From positions 620,001-684,000 of the forward strand of contig NZ_JANFDA010000002.1 in the NCBI RefSeq assembly GCF_040493455.1: a stretch of 64,000 nucleotides of DNA. Direction: 5' to 3'. The notes beneath the pieces were generated by a model that was not told where the DNA came from, made no database searches, and saw nothing but the letters and a program-made list of their open reading frames with translations. The translations under genes and the position numbers were made by a program. Below, piece after piece: positions 15,981-23,719 of the stretch (within the stretch, counting starts at the first letter, position 1; each line of letters begins with the position of its first letter). The stretch comes from Microcosmobacter sp040493455 (GTDB lineage Bacteria > Bacteroidota > Bacteroidia > Flavobacteriales > Flavobacteriaceae).

Positions 15981-16250
15981 ATGAATAAAACTCGTTCGAC
16001 TGTATTGTTGATAATATTCGCTTTTATCACTTATAAATTTTGGGATTTTGATATTAAGTGGTATTGGGTAATACTGCTAAGCTATATAATTACTTCAATA
16101 CTTTTCGGAATCTTTGCCTTATCAGAAAATGCTAAGGAGCCTCCTTTACAAACATCTATCTTTTGGGTGGGCTTTGCATGGCCAATTTATGTGATTGGAG
16201 GGTTTGCAAATATAAAGAGCGATCATAATAGAACAATAGATGACCATTAA
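15981..16250 (+). CDS. Small two-TM membrane protein, possibly related to 12105/13281
   Basis: 89 aa with two hydrophobic segments (about 7-46 and 62-76) and the aromatic stretch FDIKWYWVILLSYIITSILFG, reminiscent of the NWFWALLIFLG stretch in the two-TM proteins upstream; the loop NAKEPPLQTSIFW takes the place of ESPAMYW. Homology is possible but not certain. It lies 113 bases after the reductase gene; that gap shows no FNR-type box, so it may be cotranscribed or separate. Confidence 0.55.
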   Translation: MNKTRSTVLLIIFAFITYKFWDFDIKWYWVILLSYIITSILFGIFALSENAKEPPLQTSIFWVGFAWPIYVIGGFANIKSDHNRTIDDH

Positions 16251-16272
16251 ATCAAATGGTTAATCTAGTACT

Positions 16273-17451
16273 TTAATACTTAAACTCACCATATTCGCTG
16301 CTTATTGTGAGTTTCTTTTCTTCTGAAGCGTCTACACGTCCAACAATTTGTGCGTCTACGTTAAAGGATTTGGATATGGCGATAATATCTTCAGCGATTT
16401 CAGGATTAACATACAATTCCATTCTATGCCCACAATTGAAGACTTGATACATCTCTTTCCAATCTGTTTTTGATTGCTCTTGTATCAATTTGAATAGTGG
16501 TGGAATAGCAAACATGTTATCCTTCACAATATGTAAATTATCAATAAAATGAAGAATCTTTGTTTGTGCTCCACCTGAACAATGCACCATTCCATGAACA
16601 TCTTCGGCAGTATACTTAGATAATATCTTCTTGATTATTGGAGCATAAGTTCTAGTTGGTGAAAGCACCAATTTACCAGCATCTAACGGTGAATCCTCTA
16701 CAGAGTCGGTAAGCTTAGTGTTTCCAGAGTAAACCAAATCTTCAGGAACAGAAGCATCAAAACTTTCTGGATATTTGTCAACTAAATACTTATGAAACAC
16801 ATCATGTCTAGCAGATGTTAATCCATTACTTCCCATGCCGCCATTGTATTCCTTCTCGTAAGTTGCTTGACCAAATGATTCCAAACCAACGATAACATCT
16901 CCAGCTTTAATGTTAGCATTATCGATAACATCACTACGCTTCATACGCGCTGTAACGGTAGAATCCACAATAATAGTTCTAACCAAATCACCAACATCTG
17001 CAGTCTCTCCTCCTGTTGAGTGAATGGTGACTCCAAAACCTTTCAGTTCGTTAATTAATTCTTCAGTACCATTGATAATAGCAGAAATTACTTCACCAGG
17101 AATCAAGCTTTTATTTCGGCCAATAGTAGAAGACAACATAATGTTATCTGTAGCTCCCACACAAAGGAGATCATCTACATTCATTATTAAAGCATCTTGA
17201 GCAATACCCTTCCATACCGATACATCTCCAGTTTCTTTCCAATACATATAAGCCAGAGACGATTTAGTACCTGCACCATCTGCATGCATAATGAGGCAGT
17301 AATCCTCATCATTAGTTAAATGGTCTGGAACAATTTTACAGAACGCCTTTGGAAATAATCCTTTATCGATGTTCTTAATTGCATTATGGACATCTTCTTT
17401 GGCTGCCGAAACACCGCGTAATGCATAGCGTTTACTTACGTCTTGACTCAT
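16273..17451 (-). CDS. purM: Phosphoribosylformylglycinamidine cyclo-ligase (AIR synthase)
   Basis: 392 aa, the longer form usual in Bacteroidota. It closes FGAM to AIR with ATP in purine synthesis. Seen: YCLIMHADGAGTKSSLAYMYW (substrate-binding Asp and Gly-Thr-Lys), DVSVWKGIAQDALIMNVDDLLCVGA, the ATP-site STGGETADVGDLVRTIIVDST, GDVIVGLESFGQATYEKEYNGGMGSNGLTSARH and a final HCSGGAQTKI. It is monocistronic; a TATTTTTG box on its strand (17476-17469) lies 18 bases before the start and probably serves as its -7 element. Confidence 0.92.
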   Translation of the reverse strand: MSQDVSKRYALRGVSAAKEDVHNAIKNIDKGLFPKAFCKIVPDHLTNDEDYCLIMHADGAGTKSSLAYMYWKETGDVSVWKGIAQDALIMNVDDLLCVGATDNIMLSSTIGRNKSLIPGEVISAIINGTEELINELKGFGVTIHSTGGETADVGDLVRTIIVDSTVTARMKRSDVIDNANIKAGDVIVGLESFGQATYEKEYNGGMGSNGLTSARHDVFHKYLVDKYPESFDASVPEDLVYSGNTKLTDSVEDSPLDAGKLVLSPTRTYAPIIKKILSKYTAEDVHGMVHCSGGAQTKILHFIDNLHIVKDNMFAIPPLFKLIQEQSKTDWKEMYQVFNCGHRMELYVNPEIAEDIIAISKSFNVDAQIVGRVDASEEKKLTISSEYGEFKY

Positions 17452-17510
17452 GCTTTAATTTTGAAGTACAAAAATAAACATTGTCGCGATGTAGATTTCA
17501 AAAAAAAGAA

Positions 17511-18203
17511 TTATTTAGTGACTCTATCTTTCTTAGGGTAAATTAAATTGGAATTGATCACTGTCCTTCCTCCCATTAGCTTAGCTTTCTTTTTTGCACC
17601 GCCAAAATAGAAATTAACACCAAAGCCTATTCTGAAATAAGTATCATCTGAGTCTCCAGCTTCTAAACCATCTAGTGTATCATCGAATACATAATTGTAA
17701 TCTGTAAAGAGTGATACCGCCAAGCCATCGGCAATAACACATTCTATACCTCCACCTGCTTGTGCCTTGGTTGCTGTCTCTTCAAAATAATTTGAAGCAT
17801 TGTAACCTGCTCCTCCAAAAATGAACGGTGAAACTCTTTTGTGCGGCAACATGAGATATTCCAAATTTAAATCGAAAGACATATAACCAAAATTGAAAAC
17901 ATCTTCATAGGCCAGATTAAACTTATGGTAGCTAATACTTATTCCGAAGTGAGGAGTAATAAACCTTTTATAACCGCCTTTGAAATAAATCTCGAACATT
18001 GGGTCTTGAAAATCGCCATTCATTACTGCTGTTCCTACACCAGTAGTGATAGTGTTCGTTCCTCTGAGGTCATAAAAATCGATAAACTTATTCCAGGACG
18101 TAGATTCTTGTATGGAATCATTTTGTGCAGAAACGACGTTAAACATCATTACTGCAGAGATTAAGATTAACACCTTAATCAACGAAGTTTTTGCTATCAT
18201 CAA
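17511..18203 (-). CDS. Outer-membrane beta-barrel protein
   Basis: 230 aa with a signal peptide (cleavage near VSAQ, residue 26). The rest reads as alternating amphipathic strands: TITTGVGTAVMNGDF, FEIYFKGGYKRFITPHFGISISYHKFN, VSPFIFGGAGYNAS, AGGGIECVIADGLAVSLFTDYNYVFDD and FRIGFGVNFYFGG, an eight-strand OMP_b-brl type barrel. A lysine-rich tail (KKKAKLMGG) follows the last strand. Function unknown. It stands between purM and a 620-base stretch that contains only one very small gene. Confidence 0.75.
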   Translation of the reverse strand: MMIAKTSLIKVLILISAVMMFNVVSAQNDSIQESTSWNKFIDFYDLRGTNTITTGVGTAVMNGDFQDPMFEIYFKGGYKRFITPHFGISISYHKFNLAYEDVFNFGYMSFDLNLEYLMLPHKRVSPFIFGGAGYNASNYFEETATKAQAGGGIECVIADGLAVSLFTDYNYVFDDTLDGLEAGDSDDTYFRIGFGVNFYFGGAKKKAKLMGGRTVINSNLIYPKKDRVTK

Positions 18204-18334
18204 TTTTGAGTTTAATTATACATTAAACAATGCATAACACTCGCCTGCGAAGCTCAAGATTAAGGGTTCTAGAATCGCAATATAAAAAATTAAATATCAA
18301 CGGGTTATAATGAGAAGTGAATTCCTACAAAGCA

Positions 18335-18373
18335 AAAAGACAAAACAATAATGGAATTATTATTTTGTCTTTT
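18335..18373 (-). terminator. Long intrinsic terminator of the 46-aa peptide gene
   Basis: Near-perfect 18-bp stem: left arm 18335-18352, loop GGA, right arm 18356-18373, one mismatch. On the minus strand it ends in TCTTTTTG, so it would stop transcripts from the small gene at 18439-18579. Confidence 0.7.
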
Positions 18374-18438
18374 CCGATTTTCTTAAAGTAGTTTTTACTA
18401 AACTTTAAAAAATCCAAAGTTACCTTTTAACCTAATTC

Positions 18439-18579
18439 TTAAGATTCGGTTTCTAATCTTTTTTCGACCTTAAGCGAATCGTCTTGAGTAATATTCTCTT
18501 TGACATTGTTAGAATCATCCAAAGATAACAACACGGTAGCAAGCAATAAAGCTGCTACACTGAGTAGTAACTTTTTCAT
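18439..18579 (-). CDS. 46-aa exported peptide
   Basis: A clean short frame: start ATG at 18579-18577, stop TAA at 18441-18439. It begins MKKLLLSVAALLLATVLLS, an ideal signal or membrane-anchor sequence, followed by a very acidic, polar tail (LDDSNNVKENITQDDSL...KRLETES). A TAAATTTG -7 box lies upstream (18614-18607) and a long terminator downstream, so it has its own transcription unit. Its leader overlaps a 22-base segment nearly identical to part of the small RNA at 27787. The family is unknown. Between this gene and glnN (18580-18823) I see only its promoter and a weak hairpin. Confidence 0.6.
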   Translation of the reverse strand: MKKLLLSVAALLLATVLLSLDDSNNVKENITQDDSLKVEKRLETES

Positions 18580-18606
18580 TTTTAGAAACATTGATTAATA
18601 GCATTT

Positions 18607-18614
18607 CAAATTTA
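18607..18614 (-). promoter_or_regulatory. -7 element of the 46-aa peptide gene
   Basis: On the minus strand TAAATTTG matches TAnnTTTG exactly, 28 bases before the ATG at 18579. No TTG is seen at the usual -33 distance. Confidence 0.5.
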
Positions 18615-18791
18615 CTAAATTAAATTACTGTTAATAAATGATTAATAAGTTTTCTTTAATGTTAACTCAGGAATTTCGATTAGAGGTAAAATATAAGGGT
18701 TGAATTACAATTCGTTACCCGTTTTTCTGCATCTAAATACGTATGATTACGTAGTAAAATTTCGACCTTTTTTGAAAAAAGAAAAGTAAAT

Positions 18792-18807
18792 CTTACAGTT
18801 TTGTAAG
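18792..18807 (-). terminator. Weak terminator of glnN
   Basis: Short stem CTTAC / GTAAG; on the minus strand it is followed by TTTACTTTTCTTTTTT. Position just after the glnN stop fits, but the stem is short. Confidence 0.4.
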
Positions 18808-18823
18808 TAAATACATTCTTATC

Positions 18824-21007
18824 CTATCGCGTGAACAACAACTCTCTATATTTAGTCAGTGGCCAAAGCTCGTCATCTACAAGTAATTCCAGCTTATCGG
18901 AATGGTATCTGATGTCATCAAATAAAGGTTTCACTTTTTCGCAATAAGCCTTTGCTTTCTTCTCTACATCATCTATAGCATTTGCTTTTCTTCGTTCATC
19001 TGTCATCAGCGTAACACCAGAATTGATAGCTTCGATATGGTATGAAATTGCTTCAATAAGTTTAAGCTGTTCGTTTGCAAACTTCTTGTAATCTTTATCA
19101 TAGATTGCCTTCAAACCTTTCACATTATCAATCAAAATATTCTGATAACGAACAGCAGTTGGTACCACATGGTTACGAGCAATATCACCTAAAACCCTAC
19201 CTTCTATCTGAATACGAAGTACATATTCCTCTACCTCTATTTCATATCTGGCTTTAGACTCAACTGCATTCATCACACCTAAATCTTCAAATAGACTTAT
19301 CGCAGATTTAGAAACTCTTGCTTTAAGTGCTTCTGGAGTTGTTTTATTGTTACTTAATCCTCTCTTTTTGGCTTCTTTTTCCCAGGCTTCGCTGTAACCA
19401 TTACCTTCAAAAAGTATAGCTTTAGATTGTTTTATATACTCTCTAAGCACATTAAAAACGGCATCATCCTTCTTCATGCTTTTAGAATCAATAAGCTTAT
19501 CTACTTCTTGTTTGAATTCGGTCAATTGCTTAGCAACAATAGAGTTTAGCACTGTCATTGGGTTAGCACAATTTGCCTTAGACCCAACAGCCCTGAATTC
19601 AAATTTATTACCAGTAAATGCAAAAGGCGATGTTCTGTTTCTGTCCGTATTATCCAATAATATCTCTGGAATTTTCCCTACTACATTCAACTTAAGATCT
19701 GTTTTTTCTTGAGGTGATAACTTTCCTTTAGTGACACTTTCCAGATCTTCCAATACTTTGGTTAACTGATCACCAATAAACACTGACATTATCGCTGGTG
19801 GAGCTTCGTTAGCTCCTAAACGATGATCATTACTTGCAGAAGCGATTGATGCTCTTAATAATTCCTCATAATCATGAACAGCCTTAATGGTGTTTACAAA
19901 GAATGTCAAAAACTGAAGGTTGCTCATAGGTGTTTTTCCTGGACTAAGTAAATTCACTCCTGTATCTGTACCAAGACTCCAATTATTGTGTTTACCTGAA
20001 CCATTTACTCCAGCAAAAGGCTTTTCGTGAAATAATACTTTGAAGTTATGACGCTCTGCCACTTTATCCATTACATCCATCAATAATGAATTGTGGTCCA
20101 CAGCTAAATTGGCTTCGTCATATATCGGTGCAAGTTCAAACTGATTTGGCGCCACTTCATTATGCCTCGTTTTTACTGGAATGCCAAGCTTCATGCACTC
20201 AGTCTCCAAATCGCGCATAAATGCCATTGCCCTATTTGGTATGGTTCCAAAATAATGGTCATCTAATTGTTGCCCTTTGGCTGAAGAGTGTCCGAGAAGT
20301 GTTCTTCCCGTCAACATAATATCTGGTCTGGAATTCGCCAAAGCACTATCTATTAAAAAATACTCTTGCTCCCATCCTAAAGATGCATTTACTTTTCTAA
20401 CATTCTTATCGAAATATTTACACACTGCAACCGCAGCTGTATCAACAGCTTGCAGTGCTTTTAACAATGGTGTCTTGTAATCTAGTGCTTCTCCTGTATA
20501 GGATACAAAAACTGTTGGCACACAAAGTGTAGTGCCATATATAAATGCTGGCGATGTCGGATCCCATGCTGTGTAGCCTCTCGCCTCAAAAGTATTTCTA
20601 ATGCCTCCACTCGGAAAACTCGACGCATCTGGTTCTTGCTGTACTAACTGTCCACCTTCAAATTTCTCAATAGCCAATCCATTTTGAACAGGTTCAAAAA
20701 AAGCATCATGCTTTTCTGCTGTGGCACCTGTTAATGGCTGAAACCAATGTGTATAATGTGTAGCGCCTTTTGATAAAGCCCATTCTTTCATCCCTGCAGC
20801 TATATGATCTGCGGTAATACGATCTATTTTTGCACCATTTTTCGCCTCTTTAATTGCAGTATATGCAGCTTTGGTGAGATGTTGTTGCATAACAGCATCA
20901 TTAAAAACATTACTCCCAAAAAGCTCTGATCTTCGGTGAGATTCTTTAAATGGAACTGGTTTATTATTTAGAGATTCTTTTAATGCGTTAAATCTTAATA
21001 CAGGCAT
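18824..21007 (-). CDS. glnN: Type III glutamine synthetase
   Basis: 727 aa, the length of GSIII, a dodecameric enzyme making glutamine from glutamate, ammonia and ATP. Recognisable parts: SELFGSNVFND, the GSIII region THWFQPLTG-TAEKHDAF, FPSGGIRNTFEARGYTAWDPTSPAF, SLGWEQEYFLID (metal-binding Glu), RHNEVAPNQFELAPIYDEANLAVDHN, FHEKPFAGVNGSGKHNNWSLGTD, and HRLGANEAPPAIMSVFIG; the GSIII-specific helical C-terminal domain is complete. It is divergent from a type II enzyme at 21184, with a 176-base regulatory spacer. Confidence 0.95.
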   Translation of the reverse strand: MPVLRFNALKESLNNKPVPFKESHRRSELFGSNVFNDAVMQQHLTKAAYTAIKEAKNGAKIDRITADHIAAGMKEWALSKGATHYTHWFQPLTGATAEKHDAFFEPVQNGLAIEKFEGGQLVQQEPDASSFPSGGIRNTFEARGYTAWDPTSPAFIYGTTLCVPTVFVSYTGEALDYKTPLLKALQAVDTAAVAVCKYFDKNVRKVNASLGWEQEYFLIDSALANSRPDIMLTGRTLLGHSSAKGQQLDDHYFGTIPNRAMAFMRDLETECMKLGIPVKTRHNEVAPNQFELAPIYDEANLAVDHNSLLMDVMDKVAERHNFKVLFHEKPFAGVNGSGKHNNWSLGTDTGVNLLSPGKTPMSNLQFLTFFVNTIKAVHDYEELLRASIASASNDHRLGANEAPPAIMSVFIGDQLTKVLEDLESVTKGKLSPQEKTDLKLNVVGKIPEILLDNTDRNRTSPFAFTGNKFEFRAVGSKANCANPMTVLNSIVAKQLTEFKQEVDKLIDSKSMKKDDAVFNVLREYIKQSKAILFEGNGYSEAWEKEAKKRGLSNNKTTPEALKARVSKSAISLFEDLGVMNAVESKARYEIEVEEYVLRIQIEGRVLGDIARNHVVPTAVRYQNILIDNVKGLKAIYDKDYKKFANEQLKLIEAISYHIEAINSGVTLMTDERRKANAIDDVEKKAKAYCEKVKPLFDDIRYHSDKLELLVDDELWPLTKYRELLFTR

Positions 21008-21059
21008 AACATATATTTTGGGGTAAAATTAATCATTTTATATAATTTATCACTTTTAC

Positions 21060-21075
21060 CCCTAAATTTTTAGGG
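21060..21075. promoter_or_regulatory. Palindrome between the two glutamine synthetase genes
   Basis: CCCTAAATTTTTAGGG, 7-bp arms around TT, lies mid-way between the divergent starts. Related fragments nearby (GGGTAAAA at 21021, AACCCTA at 21110, GAGGTTAAA at 21125) suggest a regulator site, but no factor can be named. Confidence 0.45.
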
Positions 21076-21122
21076 TATTAACACCTGTTAATAACATTTT
21101 ATCCAATTTAACCCTATTTTTT

Positions 21123-21152
21123 TTGAGGTTAAATGTAAATTATTAATATTTG
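21123..21152 (+). promoter_or_regulatory. Promoter of the type II glutamine synthetase gene
   Basis: TTG (21123-21125), a 19-base spacer, then AATATTTG (21145-21152), one mismatch to the Bacteroidota -7 consensus. The start codon is 31 bases further on. Confidence 0.6.
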
Positions 21153-21183
21153 CAGGGTGAAATTTTAAACTAAACAACACATC

Positions 21184-22206
21184 ATGAGCAAGTCTAAGTT
21201 AGAATACATTTGGTTAGATGGTTACTTCCCAACTCAAAACATGAGAAGTAAGACTAAAATCGAAGAAGATTTTAGTGGAAAATTAGAAGATTGTCCAATA
21301 TGGTCTTTTGATGGATCTTCCACAAAACAAGCAGAAGGTGGTTCTTCTGACTGTTTATTAAAGCCTGTGGCAATTTTTCCAGATCCTGCAAGAAAGGACG
21401 GTTACTTAGTAATGACAGAAGTACTTAATGCAGACGGTACGGCGCACCCAACAAATGCAAGAGCAAAAATCGATGATGACGATAATGATTTTTGGTTTGG
21501 CTTTGAGCAGGAGTATTTTATCATGGACACTCAAACTCAACTTCCTCTAGGATTCCCTGTAGGTGGTTACCCAGGGCCTCAAGGACTTTATTATTGTTCT
21601 GTAGGTGGAAGAAATACTCATGGAAGACAGCTTGTTGAAGACCATGCAGATTTATGTATCGCAGCAGGAATCAATTTTGAAGGTATTAACCAAGAGGTTG
21701 CTTGTGGACAGTGGGAGTTCCAAATCTTTGCTAAAGGTGCTAAAAACGCTGGTGACCAAGTTTGGGTAGCACGTTACTTATTAGATAGACTTACTGAAGA
21801 TTATGGATATTATATAGAATATCACCCAAAACCTGTAAAAGGAGATTGGAATGGTTCTGGTATGCATGCAAACTTCTCAAATACCTTACTTAGAACTTGT
21901 GGAAGTCAGGAAGTATATGAGCAAGTATGTGAAGCTTTCAGACCTGTAGCTAAAGAACATATTGCTGTTTATGGTCAATATAATGATCAACGTTTAACTG
22001 GTCTGCATGAAACTGCTTCCATAAATGATTTCAGTTATGGTGTTTCTGATAGAGGTGCTTCAATCCGTATTCCAATTATTACTGTTGAGAAAGGTTGGAA
22101 AGGATGGTTAGAAGACAGAAGACCTGCTTCTAATGCTGATCCTTATAAAGTTGCCGGACGAATTGTAGAAACTGTTAAAAGCACTAACGTTACTGTAGAA
22201 GCGTAA
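21184..22206 (+). CDS. Type II (eukaryote-like) glutamine synthetase
   Basis: 340 aa, the length of GSII. Motifs: LEYIWLDGYFPTQNMRSKTK and the beta-grasp DCPIWSFDGSSTKQAEGGSSDCLLKP; catalytic WFGFEQEYFIMD; the Arg/Glu region VACGQWEFQIF; GDWNGSGMHANFS and the late GASIRIPIITVEKGWKGWLEDRRPASNADPY. Same reaction as GlnN on the opposite strand; flavobacteria often hold both. The gene is monocistronic and ends at a strong terminator shared with the antiporter gene. Confidence 0.94.
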   Translation: MSKSKLEYIWLDGYFPTQNMRSKTKIEEDFSGKLEDCPIWSFDGSSTKQAEGGSSDCLLKPVAIFPDPARKDGYLVMTEVLNADGTAHPTNARAKIDDDDNDFWFGFEQEYFIMDTQTQLPLGFPVGGYPGPQGLYYCSVGGRNTHGRQLVEDHADLCIAAGINFEGINQEVACGQWEFQIFAKGAKNAGDQVWVARYLLDRLTEDYGYYIEYHPKPVKGDWNGSGMHANFSNTLLRTCGSQEVYEQVCEAFRPVAKEHIAVYGQYNDQRLTGLHETASINDFSYGVSDRGASIRIPIITVEKGWKGWLEDRRPASNADPYKVAGRIVETVKSTNVTVEA

Positions 22207-22231
22207 TTAATTATTAAATATTAATCCTGAA

Positions 22232-22260
22232 AAACGGCCTATAGATTCTATAGGTCGTTT
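22232..22260. terminator. Bidirectional terminator
   Basis: Stem AAACGGCCTATA / TATAGGTCGTTT with one G-T pair, T7 after it on the plus strand and A-rich DNA before it. It separates the convergent GSII and antiporter genes. Confidence 0.8.
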
Positions 22261-22262
22261 TT

Positions 22263-23204
22263 TTATCCTTTAAATACTAAGTAGATAAATAAGCTATAAG
22301 CAAACACCAAAACAAATCCTTTGTATCTGCTTATTTGAAATTTTTTAGGAATAAATATCATAGGTAATAATACTGCTGCAAAACCTATCATCCAGAAGAT
22401 ATCTCTGTTTAAAATCTCAGCTTCAGTAACTGGTATCGTTTTTATAATAGATGTAAGTCCTAAAACTGAACCAATATTAAAGATATTAGACCCTATAAGA
22501 TTACCCAATGAAATTGCTTTCTCTTGTCTTGCAGCTGCAATTACTGAAGCTGCTAATTCTGGAACACTAGTACCAATGGCTATCATGGTAACCGAAATTA
22601 CTGCCTCGCTTACACCAACACTTCGCGCTATATCTTTAGCACCTTCAACAAGCCAATCTGATCCAAAATACAATGCCACAGCACCTAGTATTAGCCAAAT
22701 GATTATTTTGAAATATGACACCTGAGCTAAGGCATCATCCACCTCTTCAATAACTTTATCTTTCTTAGTTCTTCGTATTAGCAGTATTAAAAACACTACT
22801 AATGCTGCAACTAGCACACCACCTTCTGCAGGGGTAAGCTGACCATCATTTTTAAGGAAGTAATACATCCCGAGAGAAAACAGCATCATTACAGGCCAAT
22901 TAAAACTGTAAAACGATTTGTCTACCGAGATAGAACCAATAAGCGCAGTGATACCTAGTACTAGCCCAATGTTAGCAATATTAGAGCCTACTACATTATT
23001 GATAGCTATAGCAGGAGAACCACTTAGTGCTGCATTCAAACTTACTAGTAGTTCTGGTGCAGAAGTTGCAAAAGACACAACGGTCATTCCGATAACCAAC
23101 TTAGAGATGTTGAACTTAAAGGACATCGCTACTGAAGAACGCACCAAAAACTCACCTCCTACTACTAACAGTATAAATCCTAAAATGACCCAAAGAATAC
23201 TCAT
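22263..23204 (-). CDS. CaCA-family calcium/sodium antiporter
   Basis: 313 aa, about ten membrane helices. The two alpha-repeats are clear: VIGMTVVSFATSAPELLVS with NNVVGSNIANIGLVLG in the first half, and ISVTMIAIGTSVPELAASV with GNLIGSNIFNIGSVLG in the second; the Glu of each SAPEL/SVPEL motif binds the cation. It resembles E. coli YrbG (ChaA-like exchanger family K+-independent type). The gene has its own promoter region, shared as a divergent spacer with the BlaI-type operator. Confidence 0.92.
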   Translation of the reverse strand: MSILWVILGFILLVVGGEFLVRSSVAMSFKFNISKLVIGMTVVSFATSAPELLVSLNAALSGSPAIAINNVVGSNIANIGLVLGITALIGSISVDKSFYSFNWPVMMLFSLGMYYFLKNDGQLTPAEGGVLVAALVVFLILLIRRTKKDKVIEEVDDALAQVSYFKIIIWLILGAVALYFGSDWLVEGAKDIARSVGVSEAVISVTMIAIGTSVPELAASVIAAARQEKAISLGNLIGSNIFNIGSVLGLTSIIKTIPVTEAEILNRDIFWMIGFAAVLLPMIFIPKKFQISRYKGFVLVFAYSLFIYLVFKG

Positions 23205-23294
23205 CTATATCAACTTCAAAAAAAATAATTCATACGAAAGTGCGAAGATAAGATTTAGTTTGGATTACTAATAAAACTAAAAATTTCGTTAAAA

Positions 23295-23339
23295 AACTAT
23301 ATATCTAGTTGTATAACTACAAAAATAGTTATATGTTTG
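23295..23339 (+). promoter_or_regulatory. Double operator and promoter of the BlaI/M56 operon
   Basis: Two copies of AACTA-N6-TAGTT lie at 23295-23310 and 23315-23330, 20 bases apart (two helical turns). The promoter TTG (23309-23311), a 20-base spacer, then TATGTTTG (23332-23339) runs through the second copy. A BlaI-type dimer bound here would block the -33 to -7 region of its own gene. Confidence 0.7.
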
Positions 23340-23357
23340 AAATGAAAATAAATAGTT

Positions 23358-23717
23358 ATGCAAAAACTCACCAATAAAGAAGAAGAAATCATGCACATTC
23401 TCTGGAAGCTAGAGAAAGCTTTTGTCAAGGATGTTTTGGCAGAAATTGAGACAGACAAACCACATTACAACACCTTATCTACAATCATTAGAAACCTTGA
23501 GGATAAGGGTTATGTAGGTTATACTGCCTATGGAAAAACACATCAATACTACCCTATTATAAAAAAGGAAGACTACAAAAAGCGTTTTATGAGCAATGCT
23601 ATAGAACACTATTTTAATAACTCTTACAAAAACGTTGTCTCCTTCTTTGCTAAAGAAGAAAAGATAAGCGTAGAAGAACTAAAAGAAATCATTGCTTTAA
23701 TCGAAAAGAAACACTAA
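23358..23717 (+). CDS. BlaI/MecI-family repressor
   Basis: 119 aa. Winged helix typical of BlaI: LTNKEEEIMHILWKLEKAFVKDVLAEI, then PHYNTLSTIIRNLEDKGYVGYTAYGKTHQYYPII, followed by a dimerisation tail with SNAIEHYFNNSYKNVVSFFAKEEKIS. It normally represses its own operon and is inactivated by proteolysis through the M56 partner. The partner gene starts 2 bases after the stop. The double dyad in the promoter (23295-23330) is the likely operator. No beta-lactamase is nearby, so the signal may be general envelope stress. Confidence 0.92.
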   Translation: MQKLTNKEEEIMHILWKLEKAFVKDVLAEIETDKPHYNTLSTIIRNLEDKGYVGYTAYGKTHQYYPIIKKEDYKKRFMSNAIEHYFNNSYKNVVSFFAKEEKISVEELKEIIALIEKKH

Positions 23718-23719
23718 CC

